A DNA stretch of 64,000 bases from Colwellia echini (GCF_002843355.2 NZ_PJAI02000004.1:124001-188000), one strand, 5' to 3'. Positions 44,446 through 56,436 are shown, counted from the stretch's first letter. The notes: generated from the sequence alone by a model not told the origin. A program made the numbers and translations.

Positions 44446-46794
44446 TTACTTCTCAATTTTCCATTCTTCTACCGGATGCTCTAGCGCGAGGTCTAGCACT
44501 TCTTCTATCCATTTCACTGGATGAATAGATAATTCAGCTTTAACATTTTCAGGTATGTCCTGTAAATCACGTTCATTTTCATGTGGAATAATCACTGTTT
44601 TTATACCGCCGCGATGAGCTGCTAGTAATTTTTCCTTTAATCCACCAATAGCAAGTACTTCACCACGCAAGGTGATTTCACCTGTCATTGCAACATCAGC
44701 TTTTACCGGATTACCCGTTAAACTTGAAACCAGCGCAGTACACATACCAATACCCGCACTAGGACCATCTTTTGGTGTTGCCCCTTCAGGCACATGCACA
44801 TGAATATCTCTTTTCTCGTAAAAGTCATCGTTAATACGCAGCTTCTCAGTTCGACTACGCACTACTGTCATAGCCGCTTGAATTGACTCTTTCATTACAT
44901 CACCAAGTGAGCCAGTGTAAGTTAACTTACCTTTACCTGGCACAGAAGCCGTTTCAATCGTCAGTAACTCACCGCCCACTTGGGTCCAAGCTAAACCTGT
45001 CACTAAACCGACACGGTTTTCATCATCTGCTTTACCATAATCGAAACGTTGCACACCTAAAAATTCATTTAGGTTGGCTTGATTAATGGTGACTTTTTTG
45101 ATGTTTTTATCAAGTAAAATAGACTTAACAGCTTTACGACATAACTTTGATATTTCACGCTCTAAGCCACGCACACCTGCTTCACGTGTGTAATAACGAA
45201 TAATGCCTACAATAGCACTGTCATCAATTTCAATTTCTTTGGCTTTTAAACCATTACGCTCTATTTGCTTATCAAGTAAATGGCTCTTAGCAATATTAAG
45301 TTTTTCATCTTCGGTATAGCCAGACAAACGAATAACTTCCATACGGTCTAATAATGGGCCTGGAATATCCATACTGTTTGAAGTTGCAACAAACATAACA
45401 TCAGACAAGTCGTAATCTACTTCAAGATAATGATCGTTAAAGCTAGTATTTTGTTCAGGGTCAAGTACTTCCAATAATGCAGAAGCTGGATCACCACGCA
45501 TGTCAGACGCCATTTTGTCTATTTCATCTAATAAAAATAGTGGATTTTTAACACCAACCTTTGATATTTTTTGAATTAATTTGCCTGGTAATGAACCAAT
45601 ATAAGTACGTCGATGACCACGAATTTCAGCTTCATCTCGCACACCGCCTAAAGCCATACGAACATATTTTCGACCAGTAGATTTAGCGATTGATTGACCT
45701 AATGAGGTTTTACCGACACCAGGAGGCCCTACTAAACATAAAATAGGTCCTTTTAATTGACTGACACGTTGTTGCACGGCCAAGTACTCTAAAATACGTT
45801 CTTTAACTTTGTCTAAACCGTAGTGATCTTTATCAAGCACTTCTTGCGCTAAGGCTAAATTGCGCTTCAATTTACTACGTTTTTTCCAAGGCACATTAAT
45901 CATGCACTCAATATAACTGCGAACTACTGTTGCTTCCGCCGACATCGGTGACATCATTTTAAGTTTTTGAAACTCAGCTAAGGTTTTATCCTTAGCTTCA
46001 GCAGGCATTTGCGCATCTTCAATACGCTTAGCCATTAGCTCAAGTTCATCTGGGGTTTCTTCACCTTCGTTAAGCTCTTTTTGAATGGCTTTCATTTGCT
46101 CATTCAAATAATAATCACGTTGGCTTTTTTCCATTTGCTTTTTGACACGAGTACGAATTTTCTTTTCAACTTGTAGTAAGTCTATTTCGCCTTCCATTAA
46201 TGCCATTAAATGCTCTAAACGAACATTCACATCAATAATTTCTAATACCTTTTGCTTATCAGCCAATTTTAATGGCATGTGTGCTGCCATAGTGTCAGCT
46301 AATTGTTCAGCGTCATCAATACCGGATACCGAAGTAAGCACTTCCGGTGGTATTTTCTTGTTAAGCTTTACATAACCTTCAAATTGAGAAATAGCTGAAC
46401 GTATTAATACTTCAATATCATCGGTTAATACTGAGCTTGGCGTTACATATTCAATTTCAGCGCTAAAGTATTCTTCTGTCTCAACGAATTTATTAATTAC
46501 CGCACGTTGCGAGCCTTCAACAAGTACCTTTACCGTACCGTCTGGTAACTTTAACATTTGTAGTATTGTCGCTACGGTACCTGTTGTATATACATCATCG
46601 GCTTTTGGGTCATCAACTGCTGCATCTTTTTGGGCAACGAGGAATACCTGTTTATCTTGCTCCATAGCTAAGTCTAAACATCGTATAGACTTTTCACGCC
46701 CAACGAAAAGTGGAATAACCATTTGAGGATAAACAACAACATCTCTTAAGGCTAAAACGGGGATCTCAACGACACCTGATAATTCTTTACTCAT
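44446..46794 (-). CDS. lon: ATP-dependent protease Lon
   Basis: A 782-residue Lon with the LAN substrate-binding N-terminus (about 1-210), AAA+ module (Walker [10 protein letters not shown], Walker [10 protein letters not shown]) and the C-terminal Ser-Lys protease domain (catalytic Ser in [11 protein letters not shown], followed by [25 protein letters not shown] with the Lys). It degrades misfolded and regulatory proteins in the cytoplasm. It lies downstream of clpX, separated by a long hairpin. Confidence 0.97.
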   Translation of the reverse strand: MSKELSGVVEIPVLALRDVVVYPQMVIPLFVGREKSIRCLDLAMEQDKQVFLVAQKDAAVDDPKADDVYTTGTVATILQMLKLPDGTVKVLVEGSQRAVINKFVETEEYFSAEIEYVTPSSVLTDDIEVLIRSAISQFEGYVKLNKKIPPEVLTSVSGIDDAEQLADTMAAHMPLKLADKQKVLEIIDVNVRLEHLMALMEGEIDLLQVEKKIRTRVKKQMEKSQRDYYLNEQMKAIQKELNEGEETPDELELMAKRIEDAQMPAEAKDKTLAEFQKLKMMSPMSAEATVVRSYIECMINVPWKKRSKLKRNLALAQEVLDKDHYGLDKVKERILEYLAVQQRVSQLKGPILCLVGPPGVGKTSLGQSIAKSTGRKYVRMALGGVRDEAEIRGHRRTYIGSLPGKLIQKISKVGVKNPLFLLDEIDKMASDMRGDPASALLEVLDPEQNTSFNDHYLEVDYDLSDVMFVATSNSMDIPGPLLDRMEVIRLSGYTEDEKLNIAKSHLLDKQIERNGLKAKEIEIDDSAIVGIIRYYTREAGVRGLEREISKLCRKAVKSILLDKNIKKVTINQANLNEFLGVQRFDYGKADDENRVGLVTGLAWTQVGGELLTIETASVPGKGKLTYTGSLGDVMKESIQAAMTVVRSRTEKLRINDDFYEKRDIHVHVPEGATPKDGPSAGIGMCTALVSSLTGNPVKADVAMTGEITLRGEVLAIGGLKEKLLAAHRGGIKTVIIPHENERDLQDIPENVKAELSIHPVKWIEEVLDLALEHPVEEWKIEK

Positions 46795-46919
46795 TGGCTA
46801 CTCTTTTTGGAAATGGTTAAATTATTATAAAAATAATGCTATAGGATATATATGGGGCTATCCAGTTAACTTTCAACAAGATATAAAAATAATTTTATAG
46901 ATTACTGAAAGTTTTAGAT

Positions 46920-46991
46920 CAAAAAAGCCTCAACCAATAAATAACTATAACGTAAATTATTACGTTTAGAGTTATTTATTAAATTGAGGCT
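46920..46991 (-). terminator. Unusually long stem-loop terminator after clpX
   Basis: Three nested paired blocks, AGCCTCAA/TTGAGGCT, AATAAATAACT/AGTTATTTATT and AACGTAA/TTACGTT, give a 66-nt hairpin with 26 pairs and a 4-base loop. On the minus strand it is followed by TTTTTT. It begins 38 bp past the clpX stop. Confidence 0.85.
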
Positions 46992-47029
46992 AATTAACGT
47001 AATACTAAAATATTACTTAAAAAGACAAG

Positions 47030-48316
47030 TTACTTAGCAGCTTTTTCTTTTTGATTTTGATTCTGTTTACTATCGTAAATAATAATCGGTTTACTTTCAC
47101 CTTTAATAGTATTTTCATCAACAACAATCTTGCTAACGTCTTCCATCGAAGGTAGTTCGTACATGGTATCAAGTAAAACAGCTTCCACGATTGAACGTAA
47201 ACCACGAGCACCAGTTTTTCGGTCCATGGCTTTACGGGCAATAGCATGCAGCGCATCTTCTCTAAACTCTAACTCAACTTTTTCCATATCAAATAATGCA
47301 GTGAACTGTTTAGTTAATGCATTTTTTGGTTCTTGTAAAATTTGAATCAGTGCGTCTTCATCTAACTCACGTAGAGTAGCTAATACAGGTAACCGCCCAA
47401 TAAACTCAGGAATTAAACCGTATTTAACTAAATCTTGCGGTTCTACTTCAGCCAAGCTATCTGTTAATGATTTCTCTTGATCTTTACCACGAACTTCTGC
47501 GCCAAAGCCAATACCAGTGCCTTTTTGATTACGTTGCTCAACAACTTTATCTAACCCAGCAAAAGCACCACCACAAATAAACAATATTTTAGAAGTATCT
47601 ACTTGTAAAAATTCTTGTTGCGGATGCTTACGACCACCTTGCGGAGGAACCGAAGCAACAGTACCTTCAATAAGCTTTAATAATGCTTGCTGAACACCTT
47701 CACCTGATACATCACGAGTAATAGATGGGTTATCTGACTTACGTGAAATTTTATCAATTTCATCAATGTAAACAATACCGCGTTGTGCTTTTTCTACATC
47801 GTAATCACATTTTTGTAATAACTTCTGAATGATGTTTTCAACATCTTCACCAACATAACCTGCTTCAGTTAATGTGGTTGCATCGGCCATTGTAAAAGGT
47901 ACATCTAACAAGCGTGCTAAGGTTTGAGCTAAGAGTGTTTTACCACTACCTGTTGGCCCAATAAGTAAAATATTACTTTTACCTAATTCAACACCGTTAT
48001 GAGTGTCGCCATTTCTTAAGCGCTTATAATGATTATAAACAGCAACTGCTAATACTTTTTTCGCATGGTCTTGACCAATAACGTATTCGTCTAAGCTTTC
48101 ACGTATTTCAATTGGAGAAGGCAGTGCTTCTTTACTTTCTTTTGGCGAAATTTCAGATATTTCTTCGCGAATAATGTCGTTACATAGTTCAACACATTCA
48201 TCACAAACAAATACTGAAGGGCCAGCAATTAATTTACGTACTTCATGTTGGCTTTTGCCACAAAATGAGCAGTATAGTAACTTGCCATTATCGCTACCAC
48301 TTTTAATATCGGTCAT
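47030..48316 (-). CDS. clpX: ATP-dependent Clp protease ATPase subunit ClpX
   Basis: A 428-residue ClpX. The N-terminal four-Cys zinc domain (YCSFCGKS ... [10 protein letters not shown]), Walker A GPTGSGKT, Walker [10 protein letters not shown] and the IGF-type ClpP-docking loop ([10 protein letters not shown]) are present. It unfolds proteins and feeds them to ClpP in the cytoplasm. It lies 75 bp after clpP. The tail is Lys/Gln-rich ([12 protein letters not shown]). Confidence 0.97.
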   Translation of the reverse strand: MTDIKSGSDNGKLLYCSFCGKSQHEVRKLIAGPSVFVCDECVELCNDIIREEISEISPKESKEALPSPIEIRESLDEYVIGQDHAKKVLAVAVYNHYKRLRNGDTHNGVELGKSNILLIGPTGSGKTLLAQTLARLLDVPFTMADATTLTEAGYVGEDVENIIQKLLQKCDYDVEKAQRGIVYIDEIDKISRKSDNPSITRDVSGEGVQQALLKLIEGTVASVPPQGGRKHPQQEFLQVDTSKILFICGGAFAGLDKVVEQRNQKGTGIGFGAEVRGKDQEKSLTDSLAEVEPQDLVKYGLIPEFIGRLPVLATLRELDEDALIQILQEPKNALTKQFTALFDMEKVELEFREDALHAIARKAMDRKTGARGLRSIVEAVLLDTMYELPSMEDVSKIVVDENTIKGESKPIIIYDSKQNQNQKEKAAK

Positions 48317-48391
48317 GCCCTACCTCTAAACGTTTAATCCAAATAAATCCATTTATTATTCAATCTATACAATTAAGTATACACCGAAATC

Positions 48392-49054
48392 CTATTTATC
48401 GTTACGTTGTTCTAATATGGAGTCAACTAAACCATATTCAACAGCTGCCTCTGCACTTAAAAAGTTATCTCGGTCTGTATCATGAGAAACTTTTTCTAAA
48501 GTTTGGCCAGTATGATCAGCCATTAACTTATTAAGTTTACCTTTTATATATAATATTTCTTTGGCATGAATTTCAAAGTCAGACGCTTGACCTTGGAAAC
48601 CACCTAAAGGTTGATGGATCATTACACGCGCATTTGGTAAACAATAACGTTTGCCCTTTTCGCCGCCTGACAATAAAAAGGCGCCCATGCTCGCTGCTTG
48701 TCCAATACAAACCGTACTAATATTTGGTTTGATAAATTTCATTGTATCATAAATAGCCATACCCGCAGTTACCGAGCCACCTGGTGAATTTATGTAAAGA
48801 AAAATATCTTTATCTGGGCTTTCTGATTCTAAGAACAATAATTGTGCAATGATCAGGTTAGCCATATGGTCTTCAACTTGACCACAAAGGAAGATTACAC
48901 GCTCTTTTAAAAGTCTTGAGTATATATCATATGAACGCTCGCCTTTAGGCGTTTGCTCAACAACCATAGGTACTAAAGCGCTTTCAATACCTGTTGTATT
49001 GCTTTGTGATGAAACTTGAGATGTTCTTTGTGATGTAATTTGAGAATTAAACAA
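48392..49054 (-). CDS. clpP: ATP-dependent Clp protease proteolytic subunit ClpP
   Basis: A 220-residue serine protease with catalytic S122 (GQAASMGAF), H147 (VMIHQPLG) and D196, an offset of 11 from E. coli precursor numbering. The start is a TTG at 49054 with AAGGAA five bases upstream; the first in-frame ATG is codon 30, inside conserved sequence (LVPMVVEQ). The pre-sequence is therefore longer than in E. coli, Ser/Gln/Thr-rich, and presumably removed by self-processing. It forms the proteolytic chamber served by ClpX. Confidence 0.95.
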   Translation of the reverse strand: MFNSQITSQRTSQVSSQSNTTGIESALVPMVVEQTPKGERSYDIYSRLLKERVIFLCGQVEDHMANLIIAQLLFLESESPDKDIFLYINSPGGSVTAGMAIYDTMKFIKPNISTVCIGQAASMGAFLLSGGEKGKRYCLPNARVMIHQPLGGFQGQASDFEIHAKEILYIKGKLNKLMADHTGQTLEKVSHDTDRDNFLSAEAAVEYGLVDSILEQRNDK

Positions 49055-49071
49055 GAGTATTCCTTCCCTTT

Positions 49072-49110
49072 GTAAATAAAAATGGCTTGTATGTTGCCAT
49101 ACAAGCCATT
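49072..49110 (-). terminator. Hairpin between tig and clpP
   Basis: Perfect 13-bp arms (AATGGCTTGTATG / CATACAAGCCATT) around a 4-base loop, followed on the minus strand by TTTATTTA. It probably ends or attenuates tig transcription just before clpP. Confidence 0.8.
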
Positions 49111-49176
49111 GAATTTAAGCGATTGCTAAGTCTATTGTCAATGCAAACCTACGATAAACTTACGTTTTGCTTAATA

Positions 49177-50484
49177 TTATTTGGCTTCTGGGTTCATTAT
49201 TTCTGAGAAGCTAGCTTTTTTATCTTTTACTTTCGCTTTTTCAACAAGTAAATCAATCGCCTGCTCTTCTAAAGCAACGTTTTGCATTTGCTGCATTAAT
49301 TCTTGGTTATTAGCGTAGTATTCAATAACTTCTTTAGGATCTTCATAAGCAGAAGCAGCAGAAGCAATTAATTCATCAACTTTAGCATCATCTACTTTAA
49401 GTTCATTAATTTTAATCACTTCACCTAAAAGTAAACCGATTTTAACACGACGTTCTGCTTGTTCAGTGAACATTTCAGCAGGAAGCTCTGGCAAGTTCTT
49501 AGGATCCATTTGACCTTGGAAACGTTGCATTGCTTGTTGACGTAAAACATTTACTTCTTGAGCAACTAATGCTGATGGTAAATCAACTTCATTAGCGGCA
49601 AGTAAACCATCAATCACTTGAGTTTTAACTTTAGCTTTAACAGCTTGTGTTAATTCACGTGCCATGTTTTTACTTACTTCAGTACGTAAAGCTTCAACGC
49701 CACCTTCTTCGATACCGAAAAGTTTAGCAAAGTCTTCATTAATTTCAGGTAAAACAGGACCTTCATTTTTATGAAGAACGATATCAAATTCAGCTTCTTT
49801 ACCTTTAAGGTTTTCAGCATGGTAATCTTCAGGGAAGGTTACTTTGATTGTTTGTTCTTCACCGGCTTTCATGCCTGTAACTTCTTTTTCAAAACCAGGG
49901 ATCATACGACCTGCGCCTAGTTCTAATTCAAAGCCTTCAGCCTTGCCACCTTCAAATTCTTCACCATCAACACGACCAACAAAATCAAGAGTTAGCTTAT
50001 CGCCTTTCTTAGATTTACGCTTATTTTCTTTCCATGTTTGGTGTTGTTTTTGTAGAGTAACAAACATTTCATCTAGATCAGCATCAGTTACTTCTACTTT
50101 TGGGCGTTCAATAGCAATTTTATCTAAATCTTTTAATTCAACTACAGGGTAAATTTCAAAAGTTGCTTCAAACTCTAATGGTTTACCATTTTCATTGCTT
50201 TTAGCTACAAATGAAGGACGGCCCGCTGGGTTGATTTTCTCTGCAACGATTGCTTCAACAAAGTTACGTTGCATAATTTCGCCTGCAACTTCTTGACGAA
50301 CTGATTTACCGAAGCGTTTTTGAATTTCTGCCGGTGGTACTTTACCTGGACGGAAACCATTAATACGCTGTGTTTTACTAATTTGACGAAGACGGTTCTT
50401 AACTTCTACATCTACTTTTTCGGCTGGAACAGAAATAGTCAGGCGACGTTCCAAACCTTGTGTAGTCTCAACTGAAACTTGCAT
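49177..50484 (-). CDS. tig: Trigger factor
   Basis: A 435-residue ribosome-bound chaperone and prolyl isomerase. The ribosome-binding signature GFRPGKVP is near residue 44, the FKBP-like domain is at about 150-235 ([30 protein letters not shown]), and the C-terminal helical arms follow. GAGG lies upstream of the ATG. It is the first gene of the tig-clpP-clpX-lon group on the minus strand. The 490-bp gap upstream holds a two-copy 15-bp repeat (50780-50809) and no gene. Confidence 0.97.
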   Translation of the reverse strand: MQVSVETTQGLERRLTISVPAEKVDVEVKNRLRQISKTQRINGFRPGKVPPAEIQKRFGKSVRQEVAGEIMQRNFVEAIVAEKINPAGRPSFVAKSNENGKPLEFEATFEIYPVVELKDLDKIAIERPKVEVTDADLDEMFVTLQKQHQTWKENKRKSKKGDKLTLDFVGRVDGEEFEGGKAEGFELELGAGRMIPGFEKEVTGMKAGEEQTIKVTFPEDYHAENLKGKEAEFDIVLHKNEGPVLPEINEDFAKLFGIEEGGVEALRTEVSKNMARELTQAVKAKVKTQVIDGLLAANEVDLPSALVAQEVNVLRQQAMQRFQGQMDPKNLPELPAEMFTEQAERRVKIGLLLGEVIKINELKVDDAKVDELIASAASAYEDPKEVIEYYANNQELMQQMQNVALEEQAIDLLVEKAKVKDKKASFSEIMNPEAK

Positions 50485-50975
50485 TTAAATACCTCAAAAA
50501 TTAGCGTATTACGCTTTTTACGCATCAATTTATTATCAATAATTTTGATAAAACTTACCAAATTAAAGATAAAAAGATGCCCTATTACAAAAATATGACG
50601 ACGAATTATAGCGAGCACAAAAAAAAGTTGCAAGGTGTAAGTTTTGACCACCTGCCAAATTTGTCAAACATTAGAGTTACTATTTAAGGGGTAAAGTTTT
50701 TTTTTCAAGTCTAAATTAAGATTATTATTGTTTTATAATCGATATCCCTAAAATACAACTTAGAAAATTAACTTAGATAATTGATGTGACTGGTATTGAT
50801 GTGACTGTTATTAAAAGGCCAAAGAACATAAAGAATATTTTACAGGATGAAAATATGCAGCTATTTAATAATTAAATTAATAAGCGTTTAATTGTAATTT
50901 TATATTGATTTATATATGAGGTGTAAACAGTATAGTTTAGAACTTAGATGAAATGGAATTTTTATAAGAAGAAAG

Positions 50976-51052
50976 TGGTCGGTGATGCAAGATTCGAACT
51001 TGCGACCCCTTGGACCCAAACCAAGTGCGCTACCAAGCTGCGCTAATCACCG
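50976..51052 (-). tRNA. tRNA-Pro (anticodon TGG), downstream copy
   Basis: A 77-nt gene with CCA encoded. CGGTGAT pairs with ATCACCG, the anticodon loop TTTGGGT carries TGG, and GTTCGAATC is the T loop. It is identical over all 77 nt to the copy at 51330-51406. Confidence 0.96.
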
Positions 51053-51098
51053 ACATGTTTAACTTTTTTGAACTACTACTTCAGGAAGAAGTAAAAGA

Positions 51099-51174
51099 TG
51101 GGGTGGCTAAAGGGACTTGAACCCTCGACAACCGGAATCACAATCCGGGGCTCTACCAACTGAGCTATAGCCAC
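51099..51174 (-). tRNA. tRNA-His (anticodon GTG)
   Basis: GTGGCTA pairs with TAGCCAC, the anticodon stem-loop CCGGATTGTGATTCCGG carries GTG, and CCA is encoded after discriminator C. The base at 51175 would supply the extra G at position -1 required for histidine tRNA. Confidence 0.96.
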
Positions 51175-51204
51175 CATAACCTTTTACTACCATACATGGC
51201 TGTA

Positions 51205-51281
<77 letters not shown>

Positions 51282-51329
51282 ACATTTCCTACAAAGCAGG
51301 CCACTTACTTTTAAAATATAAAAGAAAAG

Positions 51330-51406
51330 TGGTCGGTGATGCAAGATTCGAACTTGCGACCCCTTGGACCCAAACCAAGTGCGCTACCAAGCTGCGCTAA
51401 TCACCG
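51330..51406 (-). tRNA. tRNA-Pro (anticodon TGG), promoter-proximal copy
   Basis: Identical to the copy at 50976-51052. It is the first gene of the Pro-Arg-His-Pro operon transcribed leftwards. Confidence 0.96.
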
Positions 51407-51456
51407 ATTTATGCTGTTGTCACAAACAATAAATTGTCTCGTTTCAACGGGTGCGG

Positions 51457-51485
51457 ATATTACCGATTTGCTTACCTGTCGTCAA
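51457..51485 (-). promoter_or_regulatory. Promoter of the tRNA operon with stringent-type discriminator
   Basis: On the minus strand TTGACG, a 17-base spacer and TAATAT are followed by the GC-rich CCGCACCCG. This matches strong stable-RNA promoters under ppGpp/DksA control. The leader before the first tRNA is about 45 nt. The rest of 51407-51747 is AT-rich and holds the folD promoter; no gene was seen. Confidence 0.7.
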
Positions 51486-51747
51486 ACCTTTTTTATAAAT
51501 AAATGCTTGTTCGCTTACTTTTAAAGCAAGCCGATGAAATATTCTTCGTCGCCATCATTATTTGCCTGCTTTTTTAACTTTTCTCTTAGAGTTAAAATGT
51601 ACCTCTATATAAGTGTTAACTTAAAAATGGTTAAGCATTTAATCATTAGTAAAAGTAAACCTACAACATGATTCTACTTTATGGCAAAATAGCCGCGTTT
51701 TATTATTACTTACATCACCACTTACATCCAAGGTCTACATCATCGTT

Positions 51748-52602
51748 ATGACAGCATCATTGATTGATGGCAAAGAAATTGCCAAACAACTTAGAGATTC
51801 AGTTAAAGAAAAGGTAAGTCAACGCCTTGCCAATGGTAAAAGAATACCTGGTTTAGCTGTTGTTTTAGTGGGTTCAGATCCTGCTTCACAAGTTTATGTG
51901 GGGAGTAAGCGTAAAGCCTGCGAAGAAGTAGGATTTATTTCTCGCTCATACGACTTAGCAAAAACAACTACTGAAGGTGAGCTATTAGCTTTAATCACTG
52001 AGTTAAATAACGATAATGAAATTGATGGTATATTAGTGCAACTGCCTTTACCCGCAGGCTTAAATGCTAATTTAATACTTGAACATATCAACCCTTTAAA
52101 AGATGTTGATGGTTTTCACCCTTTTAATATTGGCAAGTTAGCGTTAAGACAACCGGGTTTGCGACCATGTACACCAAAAGGCATTATGACCTTAATTCAG
52201 TCAACAGGTGTAGATCCTAAAGGGTTAGACGCACTAGTTATTGGCGCATCAAATATAGTTGGTCGCCCAATGTCACTCGAATTATTACTCGCTGGCTGTA
52301 CCGTTACAACAACGCACCGATTTACTAAAGACCTTGAAAGTAAAGTAAAAGGTGCTGATCTTATTGTTGTTGCTGTTGGTAAGCCTGGATTTATTCCTGG
52401 TGATTGGATTAAACAAGGTGCAATTGTTATCGATGTTGGTATAAACCGTTTAGATTCTGGTAAATTAGTTGGCGATGTTGACTTTGACATAGCGAAGGAT
52501 AGAGCTGCTTATATTACACCAGTTCCCGGTGGCGTTGGCCCGATGACAGTCGCTTGTTTAATTGAAAACACCTTACAAGCGTGTGAAGCAACAGATATTT
52601 AA
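51748..52602 (+). CDS. folD: Methylenetetrahydrofolate dehydrogenase/cyclohydrolase
   Basis: A 284-residue bifunctional enzyme interconverting 5,10-methylene-, methenyl- and 10-formyl-tetrahydrofolate. The substrate loop [13 protein letters not shown] with catalytic Lys, the [10 protein letters not shown] motif, the NADP-binding [10 protein letters not shown] and the C-terminal [18 protein letters not shown] are present. It is cytoplasmic and serves purine and formyl-Met synthesis. It is a single gene followed by a strong terminator. Confidence 0.97.
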   Translation: MTASLIDGKEIAKQLRDSVKEKVSQRLANGKRIPGLAVVLVGSDPASQVYVGSKRKACEEVGFISRSYDLAKTTTEGELLALITELNNDNEIDGILVQLPLPAGLNANLILEHINPLKDVDGFHPFNIGKLALRQPGLRPCTPKGIMTLIQSTGVDPKGLDALVIGASNIVGRPMSLELLLAGCTVTTTHRFTKDLESKVKGADLIVVAVGKPGFIPGDWIKQGAIVIDVGINRLDSGKLVGDVDFDIAKDRAAYITPVPGGVGPMTVACLIENTLQACEATDI

Positions 52603-52649
52603 TTAATTTTTATTCATAGCAAGCGCTATTTGCGGTGAATAATGAAATA

Positions 52650-52687
52650 AAAAGGGCGAACACTGTAATGAGTGTTCGCCTTTTTTT
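52650..52687 (+). terminator. Terminator after folD
   Basis: GGCGAACACT-GTAATG-AGTGTTCGCC (about 52655-52680) flanked by an A run and a seven-T run. It also serves convergent cysS. Confidence 0.92.
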
Positions 52688-52761
52688 CTTTAACTCAGCG
52701 TAGTTTTTGTTTAACTTCGTTAAGTAAAACTCAGTTAAACAAGCGCTTAGCTTTTTATTAA

Positions 52762-54168
52762 TTAAGCTTTACGCCACGTAGTTTTACCAGCGCTATCTTC
52801 TAATACTATATTCATTGCATTAAGCTTGTCACGGGCATCATCTGCCATCGCCCAGTCTTTATCTATACGTGCTTGATTACGCTGTACAATTAGCGCTTCA
52901 ATTACTGCTACTTCATCGTTATTATTATCACCCTGTAAAAAAGCAGCCGGGTCAAGTTGTAATAGACCGATAATTTCACCTAAAGCAACAAGGGTTGAAG
53001 CTAACTCACTTGCTAACTCATCGTTATTAGCGGCTTTAGCTACGTTTAACTCTTTAGATATTTCAAAAAATACAGCTAATGCTTGAGGTGTATTAAAATC
53101 ATCATCCATTGCTTGGCAAAATTGTTTTACAAAGCTTGAGTTTTTATCTAATACAAAGTCTTTTTGAATATTCACATCGCGTAACGACGTATAAATACGC
53201 TCAACTGACGCTCTCGCCTGCGTTAAGTTATCAGTAGAATAATTTAACTGACTACGATAATGCCCTGTTGTTAAAAAGAAACGAACGGTTTCAGCATCGT
53301 ATTGTGCTAACACATCACGAATAGTAAAAAAGTTACCCAATGATTTAGACATTTTTTCTTGGTCAACTTGTACCATACCGGTATGCATCCAGTAATTCAC
53401 ATACGGCGTATCAAGGGCACAACAACTTTGCGCAATTTCATTTTCATGATGAGGGAAAGTTAAATCTGAGCCACCACCGTGAATGTCAAAATGATGTCCT
53501 AATTCTTTAGCGTTCATTGCTGAACATTCAATATGCCAACCGGGGCGACCTTCTCCCCAAGGAGATGACCAGCTTGGCTCGCCCGGTTTAGCTGATTTCC
53601 ATAATACGAAATCAAGTGGGTTGTTTTTGCTTTCATCAACTTCAACACGCGAGCCAGATTGCAGTTGCTCAAGGTTTTGTCCACTTAATTTACCGTAGTC
53701 AGCAAAACTAGATACGTTAAATAATACATCCCCCAGCCCTGATTCTGCATTTTCGCCGGCAACATAAGCATGTTCTTTAGCAATTAGCGCTTCAATCATG
53801 GTGATTATTTCATCCATGTGTGTTGTTACTCGCGGCTCTAAATCAGGTCTTGCCATATTTAATGAATCAAAATCTTGATGCATTGCAGCAATAGTGCGTT
53901 CAGTTAATGATTCTGTTGTTTCACCATTTTCATTAGCACGGTTAATAATTTTATCTTCTACGTCGGTAATATTACGTACGTAGTTGACTTCAAAACCCGA
54001 AAATCGCAAATATTTAGCAATGTTATCAAAACTAATATAAGTGCGGCCGTGGCCTATATGGCATAAATCATAAACAGTACAACCACAAACGTATAAGCCT
54101 ACTTTACCGGGGTGAATTGGCGTAAAGGTTTCTTTTTGACGACTTAGCGTGTTGTAAATTTGCAACAT
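52762..54168 (-). CDS. cysS: Cysteinyl-tRNA synthetase
   Basis: A 468-residue class I aminoacyl-tRNA synthetase. The HIGH motif is CHIGHGRTY (about residue 36), the zinc ligands include the Cys in [10 protein letters not shown] and GWHIECSAM, and the KMSKS motif is [10 protein letters not shown]. It attaches cysteine to tRNA-Cys. It is divergent from ppiB, an arrangement related to the E. coli lpxH-ppiB-cysS region. Confidence 0.97.
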   Translation of the reverse strand: MLQIYNTLSRQKETFTPIHPGKVGLYVCGCTVYDLCHIGHGRTYISFDNIAKYLRFSGFEVNYVRNITDVEDKIINRANENGETTESLTERTIAAMHQDFDSLNMARPDLEPRVTTHMDEIITMIEALIAKEHAYVAGENAESGLGDVLFNVSSFADYGKLSGQNLEQLQSGSRVEVDESKNNPLDFVLWKSAKPGEPSWSSPWGEGRPGWHIECSAMNAKELGHHFDIHGGGSDLTFPHHENEIAQSCCALDTPYVNYWMHTGMVQVDQEKMSKSLGNFFTIRDVLAQYDAETVRFFLTTGHYRSQLNYSTDNLTQARASVERIYTSLRDVNIQKDFVLDKNSSFVKQFCQAMDDDFNTPQALAVFFEISKELNVAKAANNDELASELASTLVALGEIIGLLQLDPAAFLQGDNNNDEVAVIEALIVQRNQARIDKDWAMADDARDKLNAMNIVLEDSAGKTTWRKA

Positions 54169-54369
54169 GGTATTTTATGATTCCTAATGAATAGTTTATG
54201 ACAACAAATAAGCGCTAGATTGTACATCAACTCATCTAAAGGATCATCAATACTAATGCACTTAATGGCAAGTTAGCGTACAATTATCGGCAATTAATTT
54301 ATACCCCTTAGATTAAAGTTAATTCAAACCTTAACTAACAACTTATATTAGAGAATATTAGAGAATATT

Positions 54370-54861
54370 ATGATTATATTTAAAACTAACCTTGGCGACA
54401 TTAAAATAGCATTAGACTTTGATAACGCACCAGTAACAGCTGCTAACTTTAAGCAATATGTTGAAGAAGGTCACTACAACGGCACTATTTTTCATCGTGT
54501 AATTAAAGGTTTTATGGCACAAGGTGGTGGCTTTGCTTCAGGTTTAGACGAAAAAGAAACTCGTGCTAGCATTAAAAACGAAGCAAATAATGGTTTAAGC
54601 AACAAGCGTGGTACGTTAGCAATGGCGAGAACGCAAGAACCACATTCAGCATCAGCGCAATTCTTTATTAACTTAGCAGATAACACTTTCTTAGATTTCA
54701 GCGCCGAAAATGTACAAGGCTGGGGTTATTGTGTATTTGGTGAAGTTGTTGAAGGTATGGAAGTTGTTGATAAAATGACCTTAGTTGAAACAGGTAACTT
54801 ACATGGCCACGGTGATGTTCCTAAAGATGAAATCATCATTGAATCAGCTATTGTAGAATAA
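54370..54861 (+). CDS. ppiB: Cytoplasmic peptidyl-prolyl isomerase B (cyclophilin)
   Basis: A 163-residue cyclophilin without signal peptide. The catalytic segment [13 protein letters not shown] and the later [19 protein letters not shown] match E. coli PpiB. It speeds folding at proline bonds. It is followed 15 bp later by lpxH, probably on one transcript. Confidence 0.96.
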   Translation: MIIFKTNLGDIKIALDFDNAPVTAANFKQYVEEGHYNGTIFHRVIKGFMAQGGGFASGLDEKETRASIKNEANNGLSNKRGTLAMARTQEPHSASAQFFINLADNTFLDFSAENVQGWGYCVFGEVVEGMEVVDKMTLVETGNLHGHGDVPKDEIIIESAIVE

Positions 54862-54876
54862 GTACTCTTGACTGCC

Positions 54877-55623
54877 ATGAATGAGCAAAATAAATCAGCT
54901 TTAATCTATTTTATAGCTGATTTACATCTAAGCGAAAGTAGAGCTGATATAACCAACTGTTTTATTACGTTTCTAGAAACCGAAGCGATTAAAGCGGGTA
55001 AGCTTTATATATTAGGTGACTTATTTGAATATTGGATTGGTGATGACGACAAAAGTCCGTATCTAAAAGTTATTGCTAATGCGCTAATGGCTGTGCGTAA
55101 GTCGGGTACCGATATTTATTACATTCATGGCAACAGAGACTTTTTATTAGGGAAACGGTATGCCAAGCAAGCAGGCATGACCCTTTTACCTGAAATAGTG
55201 CCTATCGACCTATTCGGTCAAAAAGCAATAATTATGCACGGCGATACTCTATGTACCCGTGATGTTGATTATCAAGTATTTCGTAAAAAATCACGAACCT
55301 GGTGGTGGCAAACCATGATTAAAAGCTTGCCTTTATTTGTTAGACAAAAAATTGCTGAAGACTACCGTAAAAAGAGTGCTGCGGCTACCGCAATGAAGTC
55401 ACAAGATATTATGGATGTTACCGAAACCGAAGTGGTTAAATGCTTAGAGCAATATCAAAGCCAGTTATTAATTCATGGTCACACCCACAGACCGGCTGTA
55501 CATGACTTAATAGCGAATAATGCGCCAGCACAGCGCATTGTATTGGGAGACTGGTACGAGCAAGGGGCTTGGCTGAAAGTCACCCCTAATTCAATTGAGT
55601 TATTAAACCGACCTTTAGTTTAA
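54877..55623 (+). CDS. lpxH: UDP-2,3-diacylglucosamine hydrolase
   Basis: A 248-residue metallophosphoesterase of lipid A synthesis that cleaves UDP-2,3-diacylglucosamine to lipid X and UMP at the inner membrane surface. The metal-binding motifs IADLHLS (D15, H17), LGDLFEYW, HGNRDFLLG and HGHTHRP are all present. The ATG at 54877 is chosen over an upstream TTG at 54868 because neither has a strong ribosome binding site. Confidence 0.95.
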   Translation: MNEQNKSALIYFIADLHLSESRADITNCFITFLETEAIKAGKLYILGDLFEYWIGDDDKSPYLKVIANALMAVRKSGTDIYYIHGNRDFLLGKRYAKQAGMTLLPEIVPIDLFGQKAIIMHGDTLCTRDVDYQVFRKKSRTWWWQTMIKSLPLFVRQKIAEDYRKKSAAATAMKSQDIMDVTETEVVKCLEQYQSQLLIHGHTHRPAVHDLIANNAPAQRIVLGDWYEQGAWLKVTPNSIELLNRPLV

Positions 55624-55680
55624 CAATATCTAAAACTAGAATACTGCTGTTAAAGCTTGCTTGTGTTAATTTAATTATCT

Positions 55681-56436
55681 TCAAGCAGGTAAACCAGAAT
55701 GAAATTTAAAATCTTCATCTGGGCTTGATATTAATCCCGCTTCGAGCTCACCAAAAAAAGTAATTCTATCTGAGATATCAACACCAGAAATTTCCTCAGC
55801 TAGGGTTAAATAATCTTGATAATGGCGGGCTTCACTGCGCAATAACGATAAATAGAACTTACCTATTTTATGGTCTAAGTGCGGCGCTATTTTAGCAAAG
55901 CGTTCACAAGATCGTGCTTCTATATAAGCACCAACAATTAACTTATCAATAAGCGCTTCAGGTTCATAAGTGCGTACGCCTTTAAGCATACCTTTAGCAT
56001 AACGTGCCGCAGGAATTGGATCATAAGGGATATTGTTTTCTTCAATAATTTCTAACACTTGATAAAAATGATGTAACTCTTCGCGAATCAACAACACCAT
56101 TTTATCAACCATATCTTGCCCATACGGACAATCTTCACGTGCAGTTATTGATTTAGATAGTACGTTTTTACCTTTAAGTGTTTCAGTATTACCAAGTCGC
56201 TTATAGGCAAACTGCTCATAAGGTGTCATCAGTTCAGTTAACTGTGCAACCCCTTCAGGAGTTAACGCATAACGTTTAAGTAAGAACAAAGCACTTTGCG
56301 CAGCTTTTAATTCACAAATTAAATGATCACGAAGCAATATAGGTAAGTTTTCTGATTTTTTTGCTTCATCAACCCAAAGATCAGGTGTAGGATATTTTAA
56401 AAAGGCGTTAATAGGTGCTAATAGTTTTTCATACAT
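55681..56436 (-). CDS. miaE: tRNA 2-methylthio-N6-isopentenyladenosine hydroxylase MiaE
   Basis: A 251-residue diiron enzyme that hydroxylates ms2i6A37 in tRNAs reading UNN codons. The diiron ligands are visible as REELHHFY, YIEARSCERF and SEARHYQDY. It is cytoplasmic and oxygen-dependent. It is a single gene; MiaA and MiaB, which prepare its substrate, must be encoded elsewhere. Confidence 0.94.
   Translation of the reverse strand: MYEKLLAPINAFLKYPTPDLWVDEAKKSENLPILLRDHLICELKAAQSALFLLKRYALTPEGVAQLTELMTPYEQFAYKRLGNTETLKGKNVLSKSITAREDCPYGQDMVDKMVLLIREELHHFYQVLEIIEENNIPYDPIPAARYAKGMLKGVRTYEPEALIDKLIVGAYIEARSCERFAKIAPHLDHKIGKFYLSLLRSEARHYQDYLTLAEEISGVDISDRITFFGELEAGLISSPDEDFKFHSGLPA

Noticed and set aside
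51336-51524. 62-codon plus-strand ORF over the tRNA-Pro gene
   Set aside because: It overlaps a tRNA and its promoter on the other strand and has no protein-like features.
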